Origin: Methylocystis sp. | GTDB taxonomy: Bacteria; Pseudomonadota; Alphaproteobacteria; Rhizobiales; Beijerinckiaceae | DNA length: 40,006 nt | Direction: 5' to 3' | NCBI GenBank assembly: GCA_002929055.1 | Contig: PERY01000025.1 | Span: 1-40,006 of the forward strand | Shown: one piece after another, positions 1 through 7,469 of the stretch | Numbering within the stretch: the first letter of the stretch is position 1 | Layout of the letters: the number at the start of each line of letters is the position of its first letter | Notes under the pieces: model-generated | The model's database searches: none | What the model was told of the DNA's origin: nothing | What the model saw: only the letters and a program-made list of their open reading frames with translations | Position numbers and translations under genes: made by a program

Positions 1-584
1 GGCGGCTTGAGGCGCGGCATGCCCTTCTTGCCCTCGAGGCTCTCGATCAGCGCCGTCTCTTCGCCGCAGATATAGGCGCCGGCGCCGTGATGGACGTAGA
101 GATCGAAAGGATAGCCGTGGATGTTGTTCTTGCCGATGAGATTCGCCTCATAGGCTTCGTCGACCGCTTTCTGCAGCGCGATGCGCTCGGCGATGAATTC
201 GCCGCGCACATAGATGTAGCAGGCATGCGCGCCCATCGCGAAGGACGCGACCATCGCGCCCTCGACCAGCGTATGCGGGTCGTTGCGCATGATCTCGCGG
301 TCTTTGCAGGTGCCGGGCTCGGATTCGTCGGCGTTGATGACGAGATAGTGCGGCCGCTTGGGGTCGACTTCCTTCGGCATGAAGGACCATTTGAGACCCG
401 TCGAGAAGCCGGCGCCGCCGCGCCCGCGAAGGCCGGAGGCCTTCGTCTCCTCGATGATTTTTTCGCGGCCCCTTTCGAGCAGCGCCTTGGTGTCAGCCCA
501 CTGCCCGCGCGCGCGTGCGCCGGCGAGCGAACGGTCGCCCAGACCGTAGAGATTGGTGAAGATGCGATCTGCGTCGGAGAGCAT
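1..584 (-). CDS. nuoF: NADH-quinone oxidoreductase subunit F (partial, C-terminus outside window)
   Basis: This is the FMN- and NADH-binding subunit of respiratory complex I, on the cytoplasmic peripheral arm, where hydride from NADH enters. Only the first 194 codons are present because the gene runs off the left edge. The translation begins [20 protein letters not shown] and has the glycine-rich FMN loop [13 protein letters not shown] at residues 51-63 and the [17 protein letters not shown] segment at about 81-97, both hallmarks of NuoF. The C-terminal 4Fe-4S cysteines lie outside the window. It is the last visible gene of a minus-strand nuoA-F run and starts 19 bp after the nuoE stop. The family assignment is certain; only intactness downstream is unknown. 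Confidence 0.97.
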   Translation of the reverse strand, partial: MLSDADRIFTNLYGLGDRSLAGARARGQWADTKALLERGREKIIEETKASGLRGRGGAGFSTGLKWSFMPKEVDPKRPHYLVINADESEPGTCKDREIMRNDPHTLVEGAMVASFAMGAHACYIYVRGEFIAERIALQKAVDEAYEANLIGKNNIHGYPFDLYVHHGAGAYICGEETALIESLEGKKGMPRLKP

Positions 585-603
585 GGCTTTTCTTTCCCTC
601 CGC

Positions 604-1212
604 TTACTTCTGGCCGTAGAGCGAGGTGAGGCTGGTGAGCTTCCCCTCGGGCTCGGAGGAGTTGCGGCCCTTTTGCGAGCCGGTCTTCACCGGACGACCG
701 CCGGCGAGATCGTCGAGAAGCTTCTCGAAATTCTCGGCCGTGAGGTCTTCGTAATAGTCGTCGTTGATCTGCACCATCGGCGCATTGCAGCAGGCGCCGA
801 GGCACTCGACTTCCAGCCAGGAGAACAGGCCGTCCGCCGAAACCTGGCGCTGCGGGCCGACCTTGCGCTCCAGAACCTTGATGAGATCGTCGGAGCCGCA
901 GAGCATGCAGGGCGTCGTGCCGCAGAGTTGCACGTAATATTTCCCGACGGGCGCGAGATTGAACATGGTGTAGAAGGTCGCGATTTCGAGAACGCGAATC
1001 TTCGGCATGTCCAGCGCCTGCGCGACGGCCTCGATGGCCTTCTGCGGCAGCCAGTAATCATTCTGCTTCTGCGCCTGCCACAGGGCGGGCAAGACGGCCG
1101 AAGCCTGACGGCCGTCGGGATATTTGGCGATCTGCTTTTCGAGCCACGCCTTGTTTTCGGGCGTGAACTCGAAGCTCTCGGGCTGGTTCTCGGCGAGACG
1201 ACGGACGGACAT
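604..1212 (-). CDS. nuoE: NADH-quinone oxidoreductase subunit E (24 kDa, 2Fe-2S)
   Basis: This thioredoxin-fold subunit of the complex I NADH-dehydrogenase module carries the 2Fe-2S cluster N1a. The 202-residue product has the expected ligand pattern: C97 and C102 (C-x4-C) and C137 and C141 (C-x3-C in ECLGACC). The start [10 protein letters not shown] is chosen because its ATG overlaps the nuoD stop by one base (TAATG), the usual coupling in this operon; a longer frame extends upstream into nuoD but has no support. The C-terminal tail of about 25 residues (from about residue 175, Ser/Gly/Lys-rich) extends beyond the conserved fold, as in other alphaproteobacteria. The next gene downstream is nuoF. 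Confidence 0.97.
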   Translation of the reverse strand: MSVRRLAENQPESFEFTPENKAWLEKQIAKYPDGRQASAVLPALWQAQKQNDYWLPQKAIEAVAQALDMPKIRVLEIATFYTMFNLAPVGKYYVQLCGTTPCMLCGSDDLIKVLERKVGPQRQVSADGLFSWLEVECLGACCNAPMVQINDDYYEDLTAENFEKLLDDLAGGRPVKTGSQKGRNSSEPEGKLTSLTSLYGQK

Positions 1213-2471
1213 TAGCGATCGACCTCCCCGAAGACGATATCGAGCGAACCCAGGATCGCCGAGACGTCGGCGAGCATGTGGCCCTTGCACATGAAATCCA
1301 TGGACGACAGATGCGCGAAACCCGGCGCGCGGATCTTGCAGCGATACGGCTTGTCGCCGCCGTCCGAGACGAGATAGACGCCGAATTCGCCCTTGGGCGC
1401 CTCTACCGCGGCGTAGACTTCGCCGGCCGGCACGTGGAAGCCCTCGGTGAACAACTTGAAGTGATGGATCAACGCTTCCATCGAGCGCTTCATTTCGGGG
1501 CGCGAGGGCTGCGTGATCTTGTGGTTGGGGGTCAGCACCGGGCCGCGGCCGGTTTCCGACAGCAGCTTATTCACGCACTGCTTCATGATGTAGGTCGACT
1601 GGCGCATCTCCTCCATGCGGATCACGGCGCGGTCGTAGCAGTCGCCATGCTTGCCGACGGGGATGTCGAATTCCATTTCCTCGTAGCACTCATAAGGCTG
1701 CGACTTGCGCAGATCCCACGCAGCGCCTGAACCGCGCACCATGACGCCGGAGAAGCCCCATTTCCAGGCGTCTTCCAGCGAAATGACGCCGATGTCGACG
1801 TTGCGCTGCTTGAAAATGCGGTTCTCGATGAAGAGCGCTTCGAGATCGTCGCAAAGCTTCAGGAAGGGATCGCAGAAGGCGCCGATGTCCTCGACGAGTT
1901 GATCCGGCAGGTCGCGCGCGACGCCGCCCGGACGGAAATAATTGGCGTGCATGCGCGCGCCGGATGCGCGCTCATAGAACACCATCAGCTTCTCGCGCTC
2001 TTCATAACCCCACAGCGGCGGGGTGAGCGCGCCGACGTCCATCGCCTGCGAGGTGACGTTGAGGAGGTGCGAAAGGAGACGGCCGATCTCGGCGTAGAGA
2101 ACGCGGATGAGCTGGCCGCGGCGCGGGACTTCGACGCCCAGCAGGCGCTCGATCGCGAGACAGAAGGCGTGCTCCTGATTCATCGGCGCGCAATAGTCGA
2201 GCCGGTCGAAATAAGGCACGTTCTGCAGATAGGTGCGCGCCTCCATCAACTTCTCGGTGCCGCGATGCAGGAAGCCCACATGCGGATCGACGCGCTCGAC
2301 GACTTCGCCGTCGAGTTCGAGGATGAGGCGCAGAACGCCATGGGCCGCAGGATGCTGCGGGCCGAAATTGATGTTGAAGTTGCGCAGGCCCTGATCGGGC
2401 TTGGCGCCTTCAGCCTTGGCGGGCGCTTCTGACGGGGGGGCTACAGCTTGATCGTTCATCGCGACGCTCAC
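1212..2471 (-). CDS. nuoD: NADH-quinone oxidoreductase subunit D (49 kDa)
   Basis: NuoD forms part of the quinone-binding cavity of complex I at the junction with the membrane arm and is related to the large subunit of NiFe hydrogenases. The motif [15 protein letters not shown] near the N-terminus and the C-terminal DIVFGEVDR are diagnostic. The reading frame gives 419 residues from a GTG whose bases overlap the nuoC stop (GTGA). An in-frame ATG four codons later (at 2459, MNDQAVAP) is an equally plausible start. The first 25 residues or so are Ala/Pro-rich and not conserved. It is separate from nuoC, unlike the fused nuoCD of enterobacteria. Confidence 0.97.
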   Translation of the reverse strand: MSVAMNDQAVAPPSEAPAKAEGAKPDQGLRNFNINFGPQHPAAHGVLRLILELDGEVVERVDPHVGFLHRGTEKLMEARTYLQNVPYFDRLDYCAPMNQEHAFCLAIERLLGVEVPRRGQLIRVLYAEIGRLLSHLLNVTSQAMDVGALTPPLWGYEEREKLMVFYERASGARMHANYFRPGGVARDLPDQLVEDIGAFCDPFLKLCDDLEALFIENRIFKQRNVDIGVISLEDAWKWGFSGVMVRGSGAAWDLRKSQPYECYEEMEFDIPVGKHGDCYDRAVIRMEEMRQSTYIMKQCVNKLLSETGRGPVLTPNHKITQPSRPEMKRSMEALIHHFKLFTEGFHVPAGEVYAAVEAPKGEFGVYLVSDGGDKPYRCKIRAPGFAHLSSMDFMCKGHMLADVSAILGSLDIVFGEVDR

Positions 2472-3070
2472 TTGCTCGCCTTCTCATCGCCCGGCAGGTC
2501 GTATTGCACGCCCTCCCACGGCGAGAGGAAATCGAAGTTGCGGTATTCCTGCTGGAGGCGCACCGGCTCATAGACGACGCGCTTCTTCTCGTCGTCGTAG
2601 CGCACCTCGACGAAGCCTGTCATCGGGAAATCCTTGCGCAGCGGGTGACCGTCGAAGCCATAGTCGGTCATGATGCGGCGCAGGTCCGGATGGCCCGAGA
2701 AGATCACGCCGAAGAGGTCGTAGGTCTCGCGCTCATACCAGTCGGCGCCAGGAAAGAGCGAGACCACGGAGGCGACCGGCGTGTCTTCGGCGGCCGGCGT
2801 CTTGATGCGGATGCGGCGATTATGCTTGGGCGACTGCAGATGCAGCACCACCTCGAAACGCTCGTCGCGCTCGGGATAGTCGGCCGCCGTCACGTCGACG
2901 AAATTCACGAAGAGACATTCGGCGTCGTCGCGCAGATAGGTCGCCGTCTCCAACCAGCGGTCGCGCGCAACGGTGAGCGTGAGTTCGCCAAAGGCGACCT
3001 TTACCTCCGTCACCGCGCCGGGCAGAGCGCCGCCGATCCGCGCGCCGAGAGCTTCCAATTCAGCCGACAT
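2468..3070 (-). CDS. nuoC: NADH-quinone oxidoreductase subunit C (30 kDa)
   Basis: NuoC is a peripheral-arm subunit of complex I that packs against NuoD near the quinone site. The 200-residue product contains the signature [20 protein letters not shown] in its middle and [18 protein letters not shown] after it, both typical of the 30 kDa subunit. Its stop overlaps the nuoD start by four bases, implying translational coupling. Upstream it is separated from nuoB by about 157 bp that hold a palindromic repeat pair, the only real gap in the nuoA-F series. Confidence 0.97.
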   Translation of the reverse strand: MSAELEALGARIGGALPGAVTEVKVAFGELTLTVARDRWLETATYLRDDAECLFVNFVDVTAADYPERDERFEVVLHLQSPKHNRRIRIKTPAAEDTPVASVVSLFPGADWYERETYDLFGVIFSGHPDLRRIMTDYGFDGHPLRKDFPMTGFVEVRYDDEKKRVVYEPVRLQQEYRNFDFLSPWEGVQYDLPGDEKASK

Positions 3071-3100
3071 TCCAGTTTCCTTGGCGTGCCGCCCTTCCCT

Positions 3101-3206
3101 CGTCCTTCGAGACGGCGGCGTACGCCGCCTCCTCAGGATGAGGGAAGCGCTTGACCAGAACCGCCTTCATCCTGAGGAGCCCGCGAAGCGGGCGTCTCCA
3201 AGGACC
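3101..3206. repeat. Inverted pair of palindromic intergenic repeats between nuoB and nuoC
   Basis: Two related palindromic units face each other. The first contains a perfect 16-bp palindrome, GGCGGCGTACGCCGCC (3114-3129); the second contains the hairpin GCCCGC-GAA-GCGGGC (3179-3193). They are linked by a perfect 13-bp inverted repeat, CTCCTCAGGATGA (3129-3141) against its complement at 3167-3179, and by outer arms GTCCTTCGAGACG (3102-3114) and CGTCTCCAAGGAC (3193-3205) with one mismatch. Sequences of this CCTCAGGATGAGG / CGTCTCGAAGGA type are familiar as abundant extragenic palindromic repeats in Rhizobiales genomes; that resemblance is from memory, not a search. Transcribed within the nuo mRNA, it would fold into strong stem-loops. 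Confidence 0.85.
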
Positions 3207-3227
3207 GGGGCGGCAACCCTTAAATCG

Positions 3228-3791
3228 TCACCGCTCGATCGTGCCCGTGCGGCGAATCTTCTTCTGCAACAGCAGCATGCCGTAGACGAGCGCCTCGGCC
3301 GACGGCGGGCAGCCCGGCACATACACGTCGACGGGAATGATGCGGTCGCATCCGCGCACCACCGAATAGGAATAGTGGTAGTAGCCGCCGCCATTGGCGC
3401 AGGAGCCCATGGAGATGACGTAGCGCGGCTCCGGCATCTGGTCATAGACCTTGCGCAGCGCCGGCGCCATCTTGTTCGTCAGCGTGCCGGCGATGATGAT
3501 GCAGTCCGACTGGCGCGGAGAGGCGCGCGGCGCGAAGCCGAAGCGCTCGAGATCATAACGCGGCATGGCCGCCTGGATCATCTCGACCGCGCAGCACGCC
3601 AGACCGAAAGTCATCCACATGAGCGAGCCGGTGCGCGCCCAGGTGATGACATCGTCGGTCGCCGTGACGAAGAAGCCCTTGTCGGCCAGTTCCTCGTTGA
3701 TCTGCAGAAAGAAGGGGTCGTCCGAGCCCACCGGCTTGCCGGTGTTCGGATCGAGGAGGCCCTTTGGTTCGGGAGCGATCAGCGTCGTCAT
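3228..3791 (-). CDS. nuoB: NADH-quinone oxidoreductase subunit B (20 kDa, cluster N2)
   Basis: NuoB binds 4Fe-4S cluster N2, the direct electron donor to quinone in complex I. The 187-residue product has the expected cysteines: the adjacent pair C66-C67 (GLACCAVEM), C131 (MGSCANGGG) and C161 ([11 protein letters not shown]). The start [10 protein letters not shown] is preferred over a reading ten codons longer because its ATG overlaps the nuoA stop by one base (TGATG). The first 35 residues or so form a non-conserved N-terminal extension common in alphaproteobacterial and mitochondrial homologues. Confidence 0.97.
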   Translation of the reverse strand: MTTLIAPEPKGLLDPNTGKPVGSDDPFFLQINEELADKGFFVTATDDVITWARTGSLMWMTFGLACCAVEMIQAAMPRYDLERFGFAPRASPRQSDCIIIAGTLTNKMAPALRKVYDQMPEPRYVISMGSCANGGGYYHYSYSVVRGCDRIIPVDVYVPGCPPSAEALVYGMLLLQKKIRRTGTIER

Positions 3792-4156
3792 CAATCCCAC
3801 TCCAGCGCGCCCTTGCGCCACTCATAAACAAAGCCGACGGTCAACACGCCGAGGAAGGCCATCATCGACCAGAAGCCGAAGGCTCCCGCGTCCTTGAAGG
3901 CGACGGCCCAGGGGAAGAGGAAGGCCACTTCCAGGTCGAACACGATGAAAAGCAGCGACACGAGATAGAAGCGCACATCGAATTTCATGCGCGAATCGTT
4001 GAACGGGTTGAACCCGCACTCGTAAGCGGAGAGCTTCTCCGGGTCCGGCGCCTTGAAGGCGAGGAGGAAGGGCGCGACGAGCAGCGCGCCGGCGATGATG
4101 GCGGAGAGCGCCATGAAGATCACCAGCGGCATATATTGTTCGAGCAGCATCGGCAT
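3791..4156 (-). CDS. nuoA: NADH-quinone oxidoreductase subunit A
   Basis: NuoA is a small membrane-arm subunit of complex I with three transmembrane helices. The 121-residue product fits the family length and has the conserved loop [23 protein letters not shown] followed by a helix with [12 protein letters not shown]. The start chosen is [14 protein letters not shown]; a second ATG two codons on is also possible. A longer reading of about 40 extra residues is rejected because its N-terminus is not hydrophobic and does not match the family. This is the first gene of the nuo operon, so the promoter should lie in 4157-4327. Confidence 0.95.
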   Translation of the reverse strand: MPMLLEQYMPLVIFMALSAIIAGALLVAPFLLAFKAPDPEKLSAYECGFNPFNDSRMKFDVRFYLVSLLFIVFDLEVAFLFPWAVAFKDAGAFGFWSMMAFLGVLTVGFVYEWRKGALEWD

Positions 4157-4243
4157 GTGTCGTGTCCGGTCGGTCCGACGTTGCGGCGGGGCGAAGGCCG
4201 CTTCGCGGGAGCTTTCAAGTTGGAAAAGCTCCAGGCCGCGGGT

Positions 4244-4272
4244 TCCGTAACAAAGCCCCTTGTGCAAAGCAA
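4244..4272 (-). promoter_or_regulatory. Candidate sigma-70-type promoter upstream of nuoA
   Basis: On the minus strand, TTGCTT (4267-4272) and TACGGA (4244-4249) are separated by exactly 17 bp, at the correct side and about 90 bp upstream of the nuoA start. Both hexamers are imperfect matches to the consensus, so this is only a suggestion from spacing and position. Confidence 0.25.
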
Positions 4273-4327
4273 GAGACAAGGACGGCCGGGCGAGAGTTAT
4301 GGGCGAAATCGTCGCATGAACGGCGAA

Positions 4328-5164
4328 TTACCGGGCGCCCTGCCCGGCCTCTTGCCCATCGGTCGCGCAGTCGGAGAGAAAGGCCGCCGCCGCCATTTCC
4401 CTGAACCGCGCCTCCCGGCGGGCCAGCGCCTCGGCGTCTTCGCCCCAGGCGCGCATCTGGAAGTCCTCATCGATATGGGCGGCCGCCCAGGCGGTCGCAA
4501 GATCGATTTCATTCAACGCCTTGGCAAGCGCGAGAATCAGCGAGCCGGTCAGCGTCGTCATCACATGGAGCGCGGCGAGCCGCAGGGCGGCCCCCTCTCC
4601 CTCGCCGACATAGGCGCGCACGGCGGCGACGAGCGCGGCGATCGAGGCATCCGGCTGGGCGGCGAACATGACCCCTTCCGCCAGCGTGAGCCTTGCGCCA
4701 AGCTTGTCGCGCGCGAAGGCGAGGAGCGGATCCCAGGCGGAGCTTTGCGCTGCAGCAAGGCTCGCGGGCTCGCCCGCCCGGTAGCAGATAAGGTCGGAGG
4801 CGGCGTATCTGACCAGCTCCGCCTCGACCTCGGCCATTTGCTGCGCGACCCCGTCAAGGGCCGAATTCACGAGCTTGGTCAATGGCATGGTCGCGGGATC
4901 GATCAGTTCCCCCTGCCCCGCCCATTCGCCCGCGAGCGCCTCCGCGAGTTCCCGCGAGGGCACGACAATGCGGCGCTTGGCGGGGGTGTTGACCGGGCGC
5001 CCGTCGAGCAGGACCGAGAAGCCGCCCTCGACCTCGCCGACGGTCGCCTCCTTGTAGAAGCGCCTGGGCAGGGGGCGCGCCGGATCGCGCGCGGCCTTGA
5101 CGGGATCGCGCTCGTTCTCCGGGACGAAGAAATCGGCGGTGAAGTCGGTGGGGTCGTTGGGCAT
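4328..5164 (-). CDS. ATP12 family F1-ATPase assembly chaperone
   Basis: ATP12 proteins bind the alpha subunit of F1 and help assemble the catalytic head of ATP synthase; the family is shared by mitochondria and alphaproteobacteria. The 278-residue product matches through RRFYKEATVGEVEGGFSVLL, LDGRPVNTPAKRRIVVPS (about residues 52-70) and the downstream ATMPLTKLVNSALD segment, then the conserved YRA / WDPLL region. The start MPNDPTDFTADFF is chosen over one 19 codons upstream because the extra sequence is translated repeat DNA. It follows the RluA-type gene in the same orientation, separated by about 80 bp holding a palindromic repeat. Many Rhizobiales have a HAD hydrolase gene between these two; none is present here. 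Confidence 0.93.
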   Translation of the reverse strand: MPNDPTDFTADFFVPENERDPVKAARDPARPLPRRFYKEATVGEVEGGFSVLLDGRPVNTPAKRRIVVPSRELAEALAGEWAGQGELIDPATMPLTKLVNSALDGVAQQMAEVEAELVRYAASDLICYRAGEPASLAAAQSSAWDPLLAFARDKLGARLTLAEGVMFAAQPDASIAALVAAVRAYVGEGEGAALRLAALHVMTTLTGSLILALAKALNEIDLATAWAAAHIDEDFQMRAWGEDAEALARREARFREMAAAAFLSDCATDGQEAGQGAR

Positions 5165-5185
5165 GGAGTATTGCTTCAGATTAGC

Positions 5186-5240
5186 GGAGGGGCTTATCCC
5201 CTCCCTGTCCCTTCCCCGCAAGCGGGAGAGGGTTGGGGTG
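5186..5240. repeat. GC-rich palindromic repeat between the pseudouridine synthase and ATP12 genes
   Basis: Two hairpins lie side by side: GGAGGGG-CTTAT-CCCCTCC (5186-5204) and a stem formed by CCCTTCCCCGC and GCGGGAGAGGG around AA (about 5209-5232, one mismatch). This CCCTTCCCCGCAAGCGGGAGAGGG type of unit is a common extragenic palindrome in GC-rich alphaproteobacteria (recollection, not a search). It differs in sequence from the repeat near 3101. It may act as an mRNA processing or attenuation point in the bicistronic transcript. Confidence 0.6.
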
Positions 5241-5245
5241 GCTGC

Positions 5246-6337
5246 CTACGCGTCCGGCGCGTCCTCGATCGGGTCATACTGCTTCACGTCGAAGCCGAAA
5301 GTCTCCCAGCTCCTCTTCATATGGTCCGGCAGCGGCGCGGTGACGTCGATGACGCCGCCTTTCGGGTGAGGCAGCACGAGGCGGCGGGCCAGAAGGTGCA
5401 GCTTGCGCTCCAGCCCCTCGGGCATGGCGCGCAGCGGGTCGCGGCGGCGCACATCATCCTCGGGGCGATGACCGTATTTCGGGTCGCCGAAGATGGGATG
5501 GCCGATGACCTCGGCATGGGCGCGCAACTGGTGGGTGCGGCCGGTGAGCGGCTTCATGGAGAGCCAGGCGCATTTGGGCGCCACCTTGTCGACGATGGCG
5601 TAATAGGTCAGCGAATGCTGGGCGTCGGCGTCCCCGTGCTTCGCGACGCGCATCTTTTCCATATCCCGCCGTTTCTGGGCGTCTCGCTCCGGCGTGCGCC
5701 GGGCGCTCGCGCGATCGTCGCCCATCGCCGCCCCTTTTGCGAGATAGAGGGAAATCCGACCCTGTGTGGGCTTGGGGACGCCCTCGACCAGCGCCCAATA
5801 AACTTTCTTCGCCTGCCGCGAGCGGAACATCTCGCCGAGGTCAGCCGCCATGCGCCGGTTCTTGGCGACGAGCAGCACTCCCGACGTGTCGCGGTCGAGC
5901 CGGTGCACCAGCACGGGGCGCGAGTCGCCCTTTGCGAGCGATTCCAGCATCCTGTCGATATGGCGCGTCTGGCCGGAGCCGCCCTGCGTCGCCAGCCCGT
6001 AGGGTTTGTTGAGGACGAGGACGTCCTTGTCCTCGAAGAGCGTCATATTGGCGAGCGCCTGCACGTCCTCGGGGCTGGCGCGCTTTACGGCCGGGGCGGC
6101 AGCCGCTTCGATCTTCAGCGGTGGCACGCGGAGGGTCTGGCCCTCCTCCAGCCGCGTGGATGTCTCGACGCGCTTGCCGTCTACCCGCACCTCGCCCTTT
6201 CGGCAGATTTTAGCCAGATGCGAAAGTGCGAGCGACGGGTAGCGGCGCTTGAACCAGCGGTCGACGCGCATACCCGCCTCATCCTCCGAGACGGTGGCCG
6301 TGGTCACGCCGGCGCCTTTGGTTTCGGGCGCGCTCAT
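5246..6337 (-). CDS. RluA family 23S rRNA pseudouridine synthase (RluC-like)
   Basis: The enzyme isomerises specific uridines in large-subunit rRNA to pseudouridine. The 363-residue protein has an N-terminal S4 RNA-binding domain (about residues 20-75, with RVDRWFKRRYPSLALSHL) and then the catalytic domain with the motif HRLDRDTSG at 145-153, whose aspartate D148 is the predicted nucleophile, followed by LTGRTHQLRAHAEVIGHPI. The ATG has a good GGAGG ribosome site about 8 bases upstream. There is a charged insertion around residues 205-235 (Arg/Asp/Glu-rich). RluC is the most likely orthologue, but RluD specificity cannot be excluded by eye. Confidence 0.92.
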   Translation of the reverse strand: MSAPETKGAGVTTATVSEDEAGMRVDRWFKRRYPSLALSHLAKICRKGEVRVDGKRVETSTRLEEGQTLRVPPLKIEAAAAPAVKRASPEDVQALANMTLFEDKDVLVLNKPYGLATQGGSGQTRHIDRMLESLAKGDSRPVLVHRLDRDTSGVLLVAKNRRMAADLGEMFRSRQAKKVYWALVEGVPKPTQGRISLYLAKGAAMGDDRASARRTPERDAQKRRDMEKMRVAKHGDADAQHSLTYYAIVDKVAPKCAWLSMKPLTGRTHQLRAHAEVIGHPIFGDPKYGHRPEDDVRRRDPLRAMPEGLERKLHLLARRLVLPHPKGGVIDVTAPLPDHMKRSWETFGFDVKQYDPIEDAPDA

Positions 6338-6454
6338 GCTGCGCCTCCGGGGCGCGAAAAGGTGAGGAAAGCCGGCATGGAGGCCTTATGGACCAAAGCC
6401 CGGCCCGTTGTCGATGGCCGGGAGAGCCCATTGCGGTCGGGAACTGACCGGGGC

Positions 6455-6694
6455 ATGCTGGCGCGCGTCTTTGCAACCCCGGGTGGTTCCTTGATACGAA
6501 CAGCGCTGACGACGATCGCCGGTCTCCTCGCTGGCTATCTGGTCGGCGCGGCCATCGGCGCGGCGTTCGTGACGTTGTTCTCGCAAAACGCCCACGACAA
6601 AAATCTCGAGGTCGTCATGACCGGAGCGTTTGTGACGGGGCCTTTGGGCGCCGTCATCGGGTTGTTTGGCGCGCTTTTGTGGCGATGGCGCTGA
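6455..6694 (+). CDS. Small two-helix membrane protein, function unknown
   Basis: A 79-residue product starting MLARVFATPGG has two hydrophobic, Gly/Ala-rich stretches, at about residues 20-42 (TIAGLLAGYLVGAAIGAAFV) and 54-76 (VMTGAFVTGPLGAVIGLFGALL), separated by a short polar loop (SQNAHDKNLE). It ends with LLWRWR, a positive-inside tail. It overlaps the frame upstream of the next gene's chosen start but ends before that start at 6727. I do not recognise a family. The start is uncertain: no strong ribosome site is visible, and an ATG at 6378 or the TTG at 6491 are alternatives. The sequence has clear membrane-protein character, so I think it is real. Confidence 0.6.
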   Translation: MLARVFATPGGSLIRTALTTIAGLLAGYLVGAAIGAAFVTLFSQNAHDKNLEVVMTGAFVTGPLGAVIGLFGALLWRWR

Positions 6695-6726
6695 TCGTTC
6701 GAGGAACCCTCGGAAAAAGGAAACGC

Positions 6727-7380
6727 ATGTCCAAGTTTTACGGCACCGCCCACCGAGAGCTTCAGGACGCTTTCGACTCTCGCCGCCTCGCCGACCTGAT
6801 GGAGGGAGGGGTGATGCACGGCGAATTCGCGCCCCATGAAATCGACTTCATCCAGTCGCGGGACATGTTCTTTCTCGCCAGCGTCGACCCCACCGGCCGT
6901 CCCACCGTCTCCTACAAGGGTGGAGCGCCGGGCTTTGTGCGAATAACAGGCCCGCAGAGCCTCGTCTTCCCGTGGTACGACGGGAACGGCATGTTCTATT
7001 CGGCGGGCAACATCGCCGCGAAGGGCAAGGTGGGGCTGCTGTTCATCGACTTCGCGACGCCCAACCGACTGCGCGTTCAAGGAGAGGCGCGACTGCTGCG
7101 CGGCAAGGCGGCGGCGCAGTTTCCGGGCGCGCTCTTCGTCGTGGAGACGGTGGTCGAGTCTATCTGGGTGAACTGCCCGCGCTACATCCACCCGCACGAG
7201 AAAATCGCCAACTCGAGATATGTGCCCGACGCCGCGGGCGAGGCTCCGCTCCCCGGCTGGAAGAGGCTCGACATCGCTCAGGAGGCGATCCGCCCGGACG
7301 ACCGCGAGAAAGTCGAGGAAGCAGGCGGCGTGATCGATGCCGAGGCCTATGCAGGCATGCTGCAGCGGGGCGAAGGGTGA
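6727..7380 (+). CDS. Pyridoxamine 5'-phosphate oxidase family flavoprotein
   Basis: The 217-residue product has the split-barrel FMN-binding fold pattern of PNPOx-like proteins: FIQSRDMFFLASVDPTGRPT at about 41-60, followed by SYKGGAPGFVRI and FPWYDGNGMFYSAGNI, and later FIDFATPNRLRVQGEARL. It resembles the uncharacterised group that carries the EIWVNCPRYIHP-type segment (here ESIWVNCPRYIHP at about 156-168). Members probably bind FMN, or in related groups F420 or heme, and the substrate is unknown. The start MSKFYGTAHREL is preferred because AAGGAAA lies just upstream. It is followed 90 bp later by an adenylate cyclase gene in the same orientation. Confidence 0.82.
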   Translation: MSKFYGTAHRELQDAFDSRRLADLMEGGVMHGEFAPHEIDFIQSRDMFFLASVDPTGRPTVSYKGGAPGFVRITGPQSLVFPWYDGNGMFYSAGNIAAKGKVGLLFIDFATPNRLRVQGEARLLRGKAAAQFPGALFVVETVVESIWVNCPRYIHPHEKIANSRYVPDAAGEAPLPGWKRLDIAQEAIRPDDREKVEEAGGVIDAEAYAGMLQRGEG

Positions 7381-7469
7381 ACAAGGAAAATTAACGCAGC
7401 GAACCAAGTCTTGCCGCCAGCTTGTCTTTCCCTGATACGCTGATCCCCTCAACAGGGCCGGTCGCCGGA

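Noticed and set aside
3764..6694. A 976-codon open frame on the plus strand across nuoA, ATP12 and the pseudouridine synthase genes
   Set aside because: It is antisense to three conserved genes and reads as low-complexity Arg/Gly/His/Glu sequence; only its last part (6455-6694) has real protein character on that strand.
7422..7469. An upstream TTG start for the adenylate cyclase
   Set aside because: The ATG at 7470 starts directly before the first membrane helix, and the added residues are not hydrophobic or family-like.
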